Counted from the stretch's first letter, positions 17,350 to 26,887 are shown. The stretch: 64,000 nt of DNA from Chryseosolibacter sp964551035 (GCA_964551035.1 CAZKBK010000015.1:43884-107883), one strand, 5' to 3'. Translations and numbers: made by a program. Notes: generated by a model not told the origin, from the sequence alone.

Positions 17350-18553
17350 TTATTCGTCGGCCGTCCCGCTGGCGCAGAGGGCTTCTTCCACCCGCTTGTC
17401 AATCGTCATTCCCAATCGCCGTGAAACCTTAAGGTCCTCGCAAGCTTCGGCAAGTCTTCCAAGGTGGTACTTTGCCAGGGCGCGGTTGTAATAAGCGGAC
17501 GCATAGTCGGGGTAATAGATCAATGCGACGGTATAGTCATCAACGGCATCGCTGAAACGCTCCATTTTCAGGAGTACGTTGCCGCGATTCAGCCAGGCCT
17601 TCGCAAAATCCGGGTCGAGGTCGATGGCCCTGGTGTAATCCGAGAATGCGGCCCGGAGGTTTCCCTGTTTTTCTGAAGCAAGGCCACGGCCCAGCCATAT
17701 CTCCTTGTTGGTGCTGTCAAGTTCGAGCGCCCGCGGCGTAGTCGTCGCGCTGAAAGCGTTCCTGGGCGCGTTCGAGATAAGGGTAGAGGATTCCGGGGTC
17801 GTCTTCGATGGTACGCGTCAGTCGCTCTTCGTCGGTGAGTGAGTTTTTATGACGCGCGTTCCATGCGCGCTGGTTGTGAAGGGCCAGGCTGTGCTGGGGG
17901 TTAAGCCGAACCGCGTGCTCGTAGTCGACAAAAGCATTTTCGTCGCCGAGGCTTTCGCGAAGCAGTCCCCGGTTGACGTAATAGTCAGCCTCGTACGGGT
18001 TCAGACGGATGGCGCTGTCGAAGCACACGCGGGCGTGCGCGCTGTTGCCCAGCTTCCACTCCGTCAGGCCGAGATAGTTGTAGATGTGGGAGCGATGGCT
18101 GCCTCCGGTCGTGGTGACGATCGGCGCCCGGTCGTTGATGGTAACGCCCTTCTTGAAATATAAGGTATTGGTCTCCTCCGGCGGAGGCAGGACCAGAAGC
18201 CTTAAGAGGTCCTCGCGGGCCTGCTCATAGAACCCGAGCCGGTAGCGCAACACGGCACGACCGAGCAGGGCGCCAAGGTGGTCGGGTACGTGTTCAAGGT
18301 AAACGCTGTAGTCAACGAGTGCACCATCCAGGTCGTTGAGTTGCACCTTTGCGCTTGCGCGAAGCGGGTAAGCTTCCAGCCAGGCTTCGCTGGCCCGCAG
18401 GCATACGTCCAGCAGCGCAATTGCGCGTGCAAAGTCCCCGGCATCGTAGGCGCGCTCCGCCTGTTCATACAACAACGCCGGTCTCAGGTGTTTCTCCTGG
18501 GCGTGCAACACACCGGATATCAGCAGGAACAACACGATCGCGCGCCACTTCAT
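17350..18553 (-). pseudogene. Exported TPR protein, interrupted by a single-base frameshift
   Basis: From the ATG at 18553 the minus strand encodes a signal peptide (MKWRAIVLFLLISGVLHAQ) and a series of tetratricopeptide repeats, but the frame ends at 17717 after DDYAAGART. One base fewer in the GGG run (plus-strand CCC at 17730-17732) restores an open frame. It continues ALELDSTNKEIWLGRGL through at least three more TPR units to a TAA at 17350, ending LCASGTADE. The joined protein would be about 400 residues. Both halves have clean TPR character (for example AFSDYTRAIDLDPDFAKAW), so the break is recent or is a sequencing or assembly error. It lies convergent to ligD and divergent from ku. 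It is probably periplasmic; the function is unknown. Confidence 0.75.
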
Positions 18554-18805
18554 AGCATGAACTGTTCAGTGGTAAATTTATAAAATAATTGCCTGTGGGG
18601 TCGGAACCCGAATTGAACGTCGTCGACCCGTGATTTGGTTGAACCCCCTGACTACCGGGACACTGCCGGCACTGATTTTTTCCGCGCAGTGCGGAAGGCC
18701 CCCAAACGTCCAGGCGGCAAATATTTATGGAGACGTTTGAAAACGAATAGGTTTTCAATAACTTAGCCTTCGGTAGTTAATTTTTTAATCTAAAACGAAG
18801 CGTAT

Positions 18806-19651
18806 ATGCGTGCAATCTGGAGAGGCCACATTCAGTTTTCGCTGGTCACCATTCCCGTTCGGATCTACAACGCCATCGACACCGCGCAGACGATCAGCTT
18901 TAACCTTTTGTCAAAGGAAGGACACAATCCTGTCGCTTATGAAAAAAAGGACAAGGTCACGGGTGAAACGCTGAAGACCGATGACATCGTCAAAGGATAT
19001 CAGTATGAGCCCGGGCAGTACGTGATCGTTGAGGCGGAAGACTTTGAAAAGGTGAAGCTGAAGAGCGAGAAAGTGATCGAGATCGAGGGTTTCGTGGATA
19101 CGGAGGAGGTGCATCCCACGCTGTTCGAGGCACCGTATTACATAGGGCCGGACGGCGATGTCGCTGCGAAGACCTACGGCCTGTTGTCGGAAACGCTAAA
19201 ACAAACGGGCAGGATTGCCGTGGGAAAAGTTGTGCTGCGCGATCGGGAAACCCCCCTGTTGCTGGCGCCTATGGAGGGAGGGATCGTCATGTACCGCCTC
19301 CGGTATCCGCACGAGGTCCGCGACATGAAGGAAGTGCCACAGATACGGGAAGTGAAGGCAGACAAGGAGCAACTGAAACTGGCTAAGACCCTGGTTGACT
19401 CGATGACGGTCAAGTTCGCAAGCATAGAAATGAAGGACAACTACTACGACAAATTGAAGGCGATCATCGATGCGAAAATCGAAGGCAAGGAGATCGTGGT
19501 AAGGGAAGAGGAAGCGCCGGAAGTGGTCGACATCATGACGGCCCTGAAAGCAAGCATCGACGCCGCCAAAAAGAAACCCATGGAAAAGGCGAAGGGGGAA
19601 GCCGCGAAGGAAACACGCGAAAAGCCGGCAAAGCGCCGCAAGGCAAGCTGA
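18806..19651 (+). CDS. ku: Non-homologous end joining protein Ku
   Basis: This 281-residue bacterial Ku homologue forms a homodimeric ring on DNA ends and recruits LigD. It opens with the characteristic MRAIWRGHIQFSLVTIPVRIYNA-type sequence, keeps the beta-barrel core to about residue 250, and ends in a Lys/Ala-rich basic tail (from about 253) typical of bacterial Ku C-termini that contact DNA or LigD. It lies downstream of ligD on the same strand, separated by the frameshifted minus-strand TPR gene, so the two are probably transcribed separately. Together they form a complete two-component bacterial NHEJ system. No clear TAnnTTTG promoter is visible in the 250-base upstream gap. Confidence 0.96.
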   Translation: MRAIWRGHIQFSLVTIPVRIYNAIDTAQTISFNLLSKEGHNPVAYEKKDKVTGETLKTDDIVKGYQYEPGQYVIVEAEDFEKVKLKSEKVIEIEGFVDTEEVHPTLFEAPYYIGPDGDVAAKTYGLLSETLKQTGRIAVGKVVLRDRETPLLLAPMEGGIVMYRLRYPHEVRDMKEVPQIREVKADKEQLKLAKTLVDSMTVKFASIEMKDNYYDKLKAIIDAKIEGKEIVVREEEAPEVVDIMTALKASIDAAKKKPMEKAKGEAAKETREKPAKRRKAS

Positions 19652-19705
19652 AGAAAATCGCCCTCCCGGCCGATCGTGCTGGAAAAATATTCGCGGTGAA
19701 TGCCT

Positions 19706-19713
19706 TACCTTTG
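19706..19713 (+). promoter_or_regulatory. -7 promoter element (TACCTTTG)
   Basis: TACCTTTG is an exact TAnnTTTG match ending four bases before the ATG at 19718, implying a very short 5' leader. The -33 region (around 19680-19688) shows no clear TTG. Confidence 0.5.
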
Positions 19714-19717
19714 TGGT

Positions 19718-20314
19718 ATGGCTAAAATCATCCAGTTTAACGCCAACGCGGGCCCGGAAAAGTTCGGGCTGCAACGTGTCCACCGCGGACGGGGCAAGGA
19801 TGACAAAACGAGCCAGCTCAATCTCTTTGCAGGCGGAAAGGTCGTCCGGTTAAACCAACAGACATTTTTCGAAGAAGCCCTGTTGCTCGATGAGCAGGGC
19901 GAACGCGAATCGGCGCGGCAACGTTATCTCAAGGCCATTAGCGAGGGGGATTGTATCGCGGATTCATACTGCAATCTCGGTATCCTCGAATCCCAGGAAG
20001 GCCGTTTTCCGAAAGCCATCGACTGTTTCACTTTGTGCCTGAAGCATGAGCCAAGGCACTACGAGGCCCACTATAACCTCGCAAACCTTTATGCCGAAGT
20101 GGGCAATCTCGGCCTCGCGCGTCTTCATTACGAAATCGCCATCGAGATCGAACCCGCCTTCTCGAACTGTTTTTTCAACCTAGGCCTCACGCTTGCCATG
20201 AACCGGGATTATGCCCAAGCCATTGAAATTCTCACCAAATACAGAGAACTCACACCGGCGGAAGACCACCACCAGGTAGACGAACTCGTCAGAAAGCTTG
20301 CCGAAATGAAGTAG
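19718..20314 (+). CDS. TPR-repeat protein, cytosolic
   Basis: This 198-residue protein starts MAKIIQFNANAGPEKFGL. An in-frame upstream ATG at 19700 lies before the promoter element and is rejected. Residues 1-45 are polar and basic, then about four tetratricopeptide units follow (around 50-190), such as ADSYCNLGILESQEGRFPKA and YEAHYNLANLYAEVGNLGLA. There is no signal peptide, so it is probably a cytosolic protein-interaction adaptor. TPR units mediate binding but do not reveal the partner. It follows ku by 66 bases but has its own promoter-like element. Confidence 0.85.
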   Translation: MAKIIQFNANAGPEKFGLQRVHRGRGKDDKTSQLNLFAGGKVVRLNQQTFFEEALLLDEQGERESARQRYLKAISEGDCIADSYCNLGILESQEGRFPKAIDCFTLCLKHEPRHYEAHYNLANLYAEVGNLGLARLHYEIAIEIEPAFSNCFFNLGLTLAMNRDYAQAIEILTKYRELTPAEDHHQVDELVRKLAEMK

Positions 20315-20648
20315 GCCGCATCGTTCGGCCAGTTTGCGTAATTTTTCCCCGAAGTTGTCAACACATGGAAGGACCGAACCCCTTCGTCCGTCGTGTCGGT
20401 ATGCGCCTGAAAGAATTCGCACACGCAGAATCCGCGCGCCCATCCGTTTTCAGAAACCATCCCTTCCGTGGGCGGGATTATTGTTCCTCCTCCTCAAAAA
20501 AACTATGGAGGTCGCCGCTGCTGCGCTTGCTACCATGGCCGTTCAGTTGACCCTGGTGATCATCGGCTTTTTTGTGCGGAAAGGCAGTATCCGGTTTTCC
20601 CGCGGGAAGCCTTTTAGCCGCGAGGTCCGGCCCTTATCTTAGGGGCCT
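20315..20648 (+). other. Intergenic region, no supported gene
   Basis: This 334-base stretch lies between the TPR gene and the metallophosphoesterase. It begins with a weak hairpin, GGCCG-N7-CGGCC at 20314-20330, that could be a poor terminator. Open frames here have unbalanced composition. The last 45 codons of one plus-strand frame (from 20505) would give a one-span peptide but lack other support. TATCTTAG at 20634-20641 resembles a -7 element for the next gene. Confidence 0.4.
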
Positions 20649-21737
20649 ATGTTTCGCTGGTGTACGCTTGCCTTTTTGTTTGCACCCTTATGGGGGGTCG
20701 GCCAGGAACGGGCCCTCGTCCATTCCTTTTTCTTTGTTGGCGACGCCGGCGCGTCCTACGTTAGCAATATGCCCCTTGGCGACGTCCTGCATGAAAAGCT
20801 CGCAGCGAATGACGATGCGACGGTGGTTTTTCTCGGGGACAACATCTACCCGGCTGGCCTTTCGGAGCGATCCTCAAGGCGATTTACCAGGGAAGCTCAA
20901 ATCCTTGCCGAGCAGGTCTCGTGGCTCGAGGGTACGAGAGCGCGGGCCGTTTTCATTCCCGGCAATCACGATTGGGACCATTGGGGCAAAAACGGCCTCA
21001 GTCACATCAAAAACGCAGAAAGCTGGTTTGACTCATTAAAAAACCCCCAAATCAGGCTGTATCCGCACAACGGGTGTCCGGGGCCTGTGCAAATCGACGT
21101 TTTTGGCCCGCACGTGCTGTTTGTCATCGACACACAATGGTTCCTGCACAAGTGGGAAAAACCCGGGCCGGCCGAGTGCGTCGCGGGACGTCCTGGCGAT
21201 GTCCTGGAAATGCTGGATAGCTTGATGACGGCGCACGGGGAGAAGCGCATATGGGTCGCCGCCCATCACCCGGTCATTACCTACGGCGATCACGGCGACA
21301 TTTTCACGTGGAAAGACCACATTTTTCCGCTGACGGATTTGCATCGCGCCCTGTACATCCCGCTCCCGATACTTGGCTCGATCTATCCCCTCTTCCGGCG
21401 AATCGTGGGTCACCCTCAGGATACGCGGCACCGCCGTTACCGTGCGTTCAGTGAACCGCTGGCAAGGGTGTTGAAACGTCATCCGGGTTCCGTCTTTGTT
21501 TCGGGCCACGAGCACGCGCTTCAATTCATTGTAAAGGACAGCACGCATTTTATCGTCAGCGGCTCCGGTGCAAAAACAACGTCTGTGAGGAAAAAAGGGT
21601 ACGCCAGGTTCGCGCGCGGCGTAAACGGCTTCGTTCAGGCGAACCTCTTTAACGATGGGTCGGCCGAGATTGTGTTCATTCAGGCTGACAAGAAAATGCC
21701 AACCGGCGGTGAAATATGGAAGGCGACGATCCGGTGA
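20649..21737 (+). CDS. Exported metallophosphoesterase (calcineurin-like)
   Basis: This 362-residue protein carries all blocks of the calcineurin-like phosphoesterase fold: FFVGDAGASY (Asp32), VVFLGDNIYP, IPGNHDWDHWG, WVAAHHPVITYGDHG and FVSGHEHALQF. They coordinate a two-metal centre that hydrolyses phosphomono- or diesters. Residues 1-19 look like a signal peptide, so it should act in the periplasm or at the outer membrane. Similar Bacteroidota proteins are sometimes joined to surface-antigen barrels, but this one ends after the catalytic domain. The substrate is unknown. It converges with the YihY gene, ending four bases from it. Confidence 0.88.
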   Translation: MFRWCTLAFLFAPLWGVGQERALVHSFFFVGDAGASYVSNMPLGDVLHEKLAANDDATVVFLGDNIYPAGLSERSSRRFTREAQILAEQVSWLEGTRARAVFIPGNHDWDHWGKNGLSHIKNAESWFDSLKNPQIRLYPHNGCPGPVQIDVFGPHVLFVIDTQWFLHKWEKPGPAECVAGRPGDVLEMLDSLMTAHGEKRIWVAAHHPVITYGDHGDIFTWKDHIFPLTDLHRALYIPLPILGSIYPLFRRIVGHPQDTRHRRYRAFSEPLARVLKRHPGSVFVSGHEHALQFIVKDSTHFIVSGSGAKTTSVRKKGYARFARGVNGFVQANLFNDGSAEIVFIQADKKMPTGGEIWKATIR

Positions 21738-21740
21738 GGG

Positions 21741-22661
21741 TCAGCTCAATTCCGCGCGACTGCTCTCGATGATTCGCTCTTCGTATTCCTCACCGAATCG
21801 GGTGGCGCAAATGCGGGCGTTTTCCCCTTCACCATACGCGTAGGTAAACGCTGCACCGTAGTAAAGAATAAACGAGCAATAGAAAATAAAAAGCAGGAGC
21901 AAGGCAAACGAAGCCGAGGCGCCAAACACGGTCTCCAACCGGGCGTGGACCAGTATTTTCCCAAGGACGTATTTCCCGAGGAAGAACAGCGCGCTGGTGA
22001 AGAAACCACCCGTCATGGCGGTATCCCAGGTAAGGTTCGCTTCCGGCAGTACTTTGAACAATACCGTAAACCACGCGGTAATAACGATAAGGGAAAACAG
22101 GAAGCTCAGCGCCCGGATGATCCAGATGGCGATTCCGGGGAGCACGGACTGAAGATAATCCAGTGAAATCCCCAATGACGTGTCGACCAGGAGCGAGGCG
22201 CCGAAAAGTAGTCCGGTAAAAAGGATAAAGGCCACCTGCGTGGCGCGGGCCTTCGAATGGTACCGCCAATGCAAGCTGCGTTTCGTCCGGATGTTCCAAA
22301 TCCGCTGAATGGAGAATTTTATGACGGTTAGCAACGTTGTCGACACGAACAGAAGGAACACCGTGCCTGCGACGGTCATCCACCAGGTGCTTTCAATTTC
22401 GAGGAAATTCTCCACGATCTTTGCGACCTCCCTCGACGCTTCCGGCCCGAAAGTTGAGGCGATCGTCCGAAAGACATGGTTGCTCACCCCCTCGGTCGCT
22501 GCGTAAAGTCCGAAGATGGTGACCAGTATGACGACAATGGGCGAAAGCGAAAAGGTCGCGAAAAAAGCCGTGGACGATGAAAGAATGAGTGGGTCTTTGC
22601 TTCGCAGCAGGTGGAGGCCCTCTCGAAATGCCGTAAAAAAAACCTTTGTTCCGGCGAGCAT
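21741..22661 (-). CDS. YihY/BrkB-family membrane protein
   Basis: This 306-residue integral membrane protein has about six membrane segments. It shows the family pattern of a short cytosolic N-terminus (FREGLHLLRSKDPLILSSSTAFFATFSLSPI) and a late GASASFALLLLFIFYCSFILYYGAAF block. The family was once called ribonuclease BN, but that activity belongs to another protein, and the role of YihY is unresolved. The C-terminus (residues 285-306) is acidic and cytosolic. It is transcribed alone, convergent with the metallophosphoesterase and divergent from the S41 lipoprotein gene. Confidence 0.88.
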   Translation of the reverse strand: MLAGTKVFFTAFREGLHLLRSKDPLILSSSTAFFATFSLSPIVVILVTIFGLYAATEGVSNHVFRTIASTFGPEASREVAKIVENFLEIESTWWMTVAGTVFLLFVSTTLLTVIKFSIQRIWNIRTKRSLHWRYHSKARATQVAFILFTGLLFGASLLVDTSLGISLDYLQSVLPGIAIWIIRALSFLFSLIVITAWFTVLFKVLPEANLTWDTAMTGGFFTSALFFLGKYVLGKILVHARLETVFGASASFALLLLFIFYCSFILYYGAAFTYAYGEGENARICATRFGEEYEERIIESSRAELS

Positions 22662-22800
22662 AGGGTTATATTAGCGCGAAAAGAGGTAAAGAATCGTACC
22701 ATTTTTGAAGCGGGCATGGAACTTTTTCAACGCGCCCGAGCGATGACCTGATACACGGAAATCCATTATATTTCGTTAAAATTCAAGTAAGAAAATCCGA

Positions 22801-24246
22801 ATGAACCAACTCCTAAAGCCCCTGAACCCCCGAGACCTTTTTGTCTGGCTGTTTGTGCTGGCCGCATTTGCTTCGTGCAAGGAAGATGAGCCCACGCCGG
22901 CCGCACCCAAGACCGAAAACCAGAAAATCAACGCATGGATCCTTGAAGAGATGGACTTCTGGTATCTCTGGAATACGTCCTTGCCGGCCGATCCAAATGA
23001 CGAGCTGACCCCACCGACTTTTTTCGAATCGCTGCTCCATAGCGAAGACCGGTTTTCCTGGATACAGGACGATTATGACGAATTGCTGAAGAGTCTGCAG
23101 GGAATCAATAAAGAAGCGGGATTTGAATTCGTGCTGTACAAGGAGAGCCAGACGACGGACAATGTGATCGCGCAGATTACCTATGTCAAGCAGGGCTCGC
23201 CCGCTTCCGAAACTGTCCTGAAGCGTGGCGACATCATCACCCACATCAACGGTACACAAATTACGGTGAACAACTACCAAAGTCTTATCGGCGACCTGAG
23301 CGAAAATCATACAATCACGTTCGAACCGCTGGTGGATGTCGAAGCGGGGAGTCTTGAAGATGCGTTCGGCGCGCCCGAGAACCTGTCCCTTATTCCGGTC
23401 GAATATTCGGAGAACCCCAATTTCATGAGTAAGGTGATCGTTCAGGGAGACCGTAAGATCGGCTACTACGTGTACAACTTCTTCGCTACGGGTACAACGA
23501 CCAGCCCCGATGACTACGCGGCCGAAATGGATGAGATCTTCGGGATGTTCAAGGCCGAGGGCATTACGGACCTCGTGCTCGACCTGCGCTATAACGGGGG
23601 AGGTTCTGAATCGGCCGCGATCGACCTGGCAAGCTACATCGGCGTTGGTGCCGATGGCTCAAAGGTGTTCGCCCGCAAGGAATATAACGACCTGGTCGAG
23701 GATGCGATCCTCAGCGATCCGCAGCTCGGCGAGGATTTCCTAATCTCCAGGTTTGACCCCAAAGCGAACAACATCGGAGGCCAACTGACCGGGTCAAGGG
23801 TGTATATCCTTACCAGCGGGCGCACCGCGTCGGCCAGCGAGTTGGTCATCAACGCGCTGAAACCCTATATGGACGTATTCCTCATCGGCAATGTGACCTA
23901 TGGCAAGAACGTCGGTTCGATCTCAATTCAGGAAGAAGATAATCCGGCAAACCACTGGGGGATGCAACCCATCGTAGTGAAGATCTATAACAGCCTGGAC
24001 CAATCCGACTACACGAACGGTTTCACACCCAATGTGTTTAACGAGGATAAAAGTGTTTACCTTTATCCCTTAGGTGACCTCAACGAGACCATGCTGGCGC
24101 AGGCGATTGGTCAGATTACCGGTTCGGCTACGACAGGCCGAGTCGCGCCTCGGGAAGGAAAAACGCTTCTTGGTCATTCACTGGATTTCAAGCGCCGGGG
24201 TTTCGAATTAGTGATCGATGAAAACGTTCCGATGATCCACCCGTAG
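22801..24246 (+). CDS. S41-family peptidase, lipoprotein with PDZ domain
   Basis: This 481-residue protein has a lipobox ending FASC (Cys26), so it is an envelope lipoprotein. Residues 40-110 form an N-terminal helical region (MDFWYLWN is common in these proteins), about 125-180 a PDZ domain, and about 215-430 the S41 protease fold. The Ser/Lys dyad is present: Ser344 in SGRTASASELV and Lys369 in VTYGKNVGS, with the same 25-residue spacing as in prc. It probably degrades or trims exported proteins. It is distinct from prc in lacking the long helical domains. A strong terminator follows its stop codon. Confidence 0.92.
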   Translation: MNQLLKPLNPRDLFVWLFVLAAFASCKEDEPTPAAPKTENQKINAWILEEMDFWYLWNTSLPADPNDELTPPTFFESLLHSEDRFSWIQDDYDELLKSLQGINKEAGFEFVLYKESQTTDNVIAQITYVKQGSPASETVLKRGDIITHINGTQITVNNYQSLIGDLSENHTITFEPLVDVEAGSLEDAFGAPENLSLIPVEYSENPNFMSKVIVQGDRKIGYYVYNFFATGTTTSPDDYAAEMDEIFGMFKAEGITDLVLDLRYNGGGSESAAIDLASYIGVGADGSKVFARKEYNDLVEDAILSDPQLGEDFLISRFDPKANNIGGQLTGSRVYILTSGRTASASELVINALKPYMDVFLIGNVTYGKNVGSISIQEEDNPANHWGMQPIVVKIYNSLDQSDYTNGFTPNVFNEDKSVYLYPLGDLNETMLAQAIGQITGSATTGRVAPREGKTLLGHSLDFKRRGFELVIDENVPMIHP

Positions 24247-24269
24247 GTGCCTGGAGGCTACGAGACAAG

Positions 24270-24303
24270 GAGGCCGCCCGGAGAGGGCCGCCTCTTTTTT
24301 TTT
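24270..24303 (+). terminator. Rho-independent terminator after the S41 lipoprotein gene
   Basis: GAGGCCGCC (24270-24278) pairs with GGCCGCCTC (24286-24294), a nine-base-pair stem with one C-C mismatch and a seven-base loop. A run of nine T follows (24295-24303), 24 bases after the stop codon. Confidence 0.8.
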
Positions 24304-24646
24304 GCCCTTCGCGTGGAGATTCATCTTTCGTTATCCAATGTCGTTTGCTTAGGAGATAATGTCCTTCATGCCCCCGCGCCTCCGCCACTCCGCGCCTCGG
24401 CGACTAACCCTACCACCCCACAGCATCCACGGGGAGTACATAGCAACCTCGCCCGCTGGGAACCCGGGCTGTGGAGAACGTAGGGGACCTTCATTGCTGG
24501 AACTTATGTGGAGACAACAAACGCTCACCGGGTAAGATAGCGCTACTGCTTCGTGATTTCGTGTGGTCATGCGGTGAAATTTTCTTACCGGTGCATGGGT
24601 GGTTATGCGAATGTTTTATCTTCATCATTGAAACCCTTCTAACCCA
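24304..24646 (+). other. Intergenic region, no gene seen
   Basis: This region of about 340 bases lies between the terminator and the propeller gene. It contains a short degenerate octamer array at 24372-24403 (listed separately). TATCTTCA near 24618-24625 resembles a weak -7 element for the downstream gene. No open frame here has protein-like composition. Confidence 0.5.
24372..24403. repeat. Degenerate tandem octamer (CTCCGCGC-like), four units
   Basis: Four consecutive eight-base units read CCCCGCGC, CTCCGCCA, CTCCGCGC and CTCGGCGA. The period of eight is clear, though each unit differs. It lies in an intergenic gap downstream of a terminator; function unknown. Confidence 0.4.
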
Positions 24647-26161
24647 ATGAAACAAGTTTTTGCAATTTTACTCTTGTTGCAATGCAACTTTGCAATGGCA
24701 CAGTCGGCCGGAGTTTTTGAACGCGCCATCGATATCGGCAGTCCCGCGAATTCCGGAAGCACCGACTACGATCCACAAACACAAACTTACACGCTGAGTG
24801 GCTCGGGCTACAACATCTGGTTTGACCGCGATGAATTTCACTATGCCTTTAACACCATCGAGGGTGACTTTATCGCCACGGCGGATTTTACCTTTGAAGG
24901 TACCGGGATGGATCCCCATCGGAAGATCGGGTGGATGATCAGGGAATCTACAGACGACGATGCGGCACATGTAAGTGCCGCGCTTCATGGAGACGGTCTC
25001 ACCCTTTTTCAATGGCGTTTGCACAAGGGTGCGGAGATGCGGGACCCCGAGGATGAGGTGTTTGCCCCCAAGCGGAACTACCGGACCCTAAGGCTGGAGC
25101 GCCGTGGCGGAACGTTGATCATGTCGGCGGCCCTTCCCGGAGAACCCCTGCAGGAAATCGGACGTTGCGATAAAGTGAAATTGCCCGGCAAAGCGCTGCT
25201 CGGGCTGTTCATTTGTGCGCATAACCCGGACGTGGTCGAGCGCGCGAAAGTTTGGAATGTGAGGATTACGAAGCCTGTACCTGACGAATACAATGCCTAC
25301 GAAGCGGGCTTTATGGGCTCCCGGCTCGAGGTGGTGGAGGTAGCAACCGGACGTAGAAAAGTCATCCATGAATCGAAAGGCCGGTTTGAGGCCCCGAACT
25401 GGATGCCCGACGGCAAGCGACTCCTTTTCAATGCGGACGGGTCGTTGTACACCATACCGGTTGAAGGCGGCACACCGGAAAAGCTAAATACCGGCAAAGC
25501 CGACCGGAACAACAACGACCATGTGATCTCGTTCGACGGCAAGATGCTTGCCATCAGCCACCACCGCGAGGGGTTGCCCGGGGGTGGTTCAACCATTTAC
25601 ACGCTGCCCATCACCGGCGGCGAACCACGCCTGGTGACCGAGAACACGCCGTCGTATCTGCACGGCTGGAGCCCCGACGGCAAAACGCTTGTCTTCACGG
25701 CGCAAAGGAGTGGCCCGGCTTATAACATCTTTAAGATTGGTGTCAATGGCGGCGACGAAGTTCAACTCACCCACGACTCGACAGGCGTCACCGACGGTCC
25801 TGAATACGCCCCCGACGGATCGTTCATATATTACAATTCCAGTGTCACGGGCACGATGAAGTTGTGGCGGATGAAACCTGACGGATCGGGAAAAGAGCCA
25901 TTGACGTTCGATGAGTACAACGACTGGTTCCCCCACATCTCTCCGGATGGAAAGTGGATTGTGTTCCTTTCTTATCCGGTCTCGATAGACCCGACGAGTC
26001 ATCCGTTTTACAAGCGGGTGATGCTTCGCCTGATGCCCGTGGGAGGGGGCGCCCCCAGGGTCGTCGCCGTACTTTATGGCGGGCAGGGAACGATCAATGT
26101 GCCGTCGTGGTCTCCTGACGGCAAGTATATCGCCTTTGTCAGCAATTCGGAAAAATTCTGA
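24647..26161 (+). CDS. Exported TolB-type beta-propeller with concanavalin-like N-domain
   Basis: This 504-residue protein has a signal peptide (MKQVFAILLLLQCNFAMAQ). Residues 20-205 form a beta-sandwich resembling DUF1349/concanavalin-type domains (IWFDRDEFHYAFNTIEGDF, GWMIRESTDDDAAH). Residues 215-504 form a propeller with at least five PD40 repeats, for example GWSPDGKTLVFTA, EYAPDGSFIYYNS, HISPDGKWIVFLS and SWSPDGKYIAFVS. Such proteins are periplasmic or secreted and may bind carbohydrate or protein partners. No catalytic residues are apparent and there is no C-terminal T9SS sorting domain. It appears monocistronic. Confidence 0.85.
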   Translation: MKQVFAILLLLQCNFAMAQSAGVFERAIDIGSPANSGSTDYDPQTQTYTLSGSGYNIWFDRDEFHYAFNTIEGDFIATADFTFEGTGMDPHRKIGWMIRESTDDDAAHVSAALHGDGLTLFQWRLHKGAEMRDPEDEVFAPKRNYRTLRLERRGGTLIMSAALPGEPLQEIGRCDKVKLPGKALLGLFICAHNPDVVERAKVWNVRITKPVPDEYNAYEAGFMGSRLEVVEVATGRRKVIHESKGRFEAPNWMPDGKRLLFNADGSLYTIPVEGGTPEKLNTGKADRNNNDHVISFDGKMLAISHHREGLPGGGSTIYTLPITGGEPRLVTENTPSYLHGWSPDGKTLVFTAQRSGPAYNIFKIGVNGGDEVQLTHDSTGVTDGPEYAPDGSFIYYNSSVTGTMKLWRMKPDGSGKEPLTFDEYNDWFPHISPDGKWIVFLSYPVSIDPTSHPFYKRVMLRLMPVGGGAPRVVAVLYGGQGTINVPSWSPDGKYIAFVSNSEKF

Positions 26162-26371
26162 TTCCGTTTTTTCTTTTGTTGGGATAATCTCCGTCGCCGG
26201 TAGCGCCCGGGGGAGCTACGCTCGCCCTACACGCATTCGGAACTTAAACTTAATTGGGCTGCTTCAAGCGACGGTTTGAGCGCGACGGCCGGTTGGCGGT
26301 GATTTGACGACAGGGTGGTGGTAACAGGCTTTGGAACGATATTTTGACGCAACGAGAAAAAGTTCACCACC

Positions 26372-26887
26372 ATGAAGCAGCATATTGAGCAAATCGAGAA
26401 TCTCGGCAAGGAGGACGCCGTTGCCAAAATCAAAGAACTCGTTGACGACACGCGAATTTGTATGTTCACCACGCGGTTAGACCACCTTCCCCTGCAAAGC
26501 CGGCCGATGTCGACCCTTGAAGTGGACGCCGAGGGAAATCTTTGGTTCTTCAGCGACGATGTGAGTAACAAGAACCTCGAAATCGAGCATGACTCGCGCG
26601 TGCAGCTTTTTTATTCAAACCCCTCCAAGACCGAGTTCATGACCATTTTTGGACACGCCATGGTCAGCAAGGATCGGAAGCGGATCGATGAGTTGTGGCA
26701 TCCGATGGCGAAGGCCTGGTTCACAGACAAGGATGACCCCGCCCTGGCCCTTATCATGGTGATGCCTTCGGATGCGTACTACTGGGATACTAAGCACAAC
26801 AAGCTGGTTTCGCTGATCAAGATCATGTCTTCCGTTGCCAGCGGAAAAACCAGGGAAGACGGCGTTGAAGGCCGGCTGGACGTATAA
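26372..26887 (+). CDS. Pyridoxamine 5'-phosphate oxidase-fold protein (general stress protein 26-like)
   Basis: This 171-residue cytosolic protein has a split-barrel flavin-binding fold. Core features are RICMFTTRLDHLPLQSRPM (residues 28-46), NLWFFSDDVSNKNLEIE, VQLFYSNPSKTEFMTIFGHA and the W-H-P-M-A-K-A-W-F block. These match GsiB/GSP26-like members that bind FMN or FAD and are often stress-induced. It is probably not a true pyridoxamine phosphate oxidase, because the family is broad and the substrate residues cannot be verified. It stands alone 210 bases after the propeller gene. Confidence 0.88.
   Translation: MKQHIEQIENLGKEDAVAKIKELVDDTRICMFTTRLDHLPLQSRPMSTLEVDAEGNLWFFSDDVSNKNLEIEHDSRVQLFYSNPSKTEFMTIFGHAMVSKDRKRIDELWHPMAKAWFTDKDDPALALIMVMPSDAYYWDTKHNKLVSLIKIMSSVASGKTREDGVEGRLDV

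Noticed and set aside
20334..20642. A 102-codon plus-strand frame whose end would encode a one-span peptide
   Set aside because: The first half has Arg/Pro-rich, non-protein-like composition. No promoter or conserved motif supports it.
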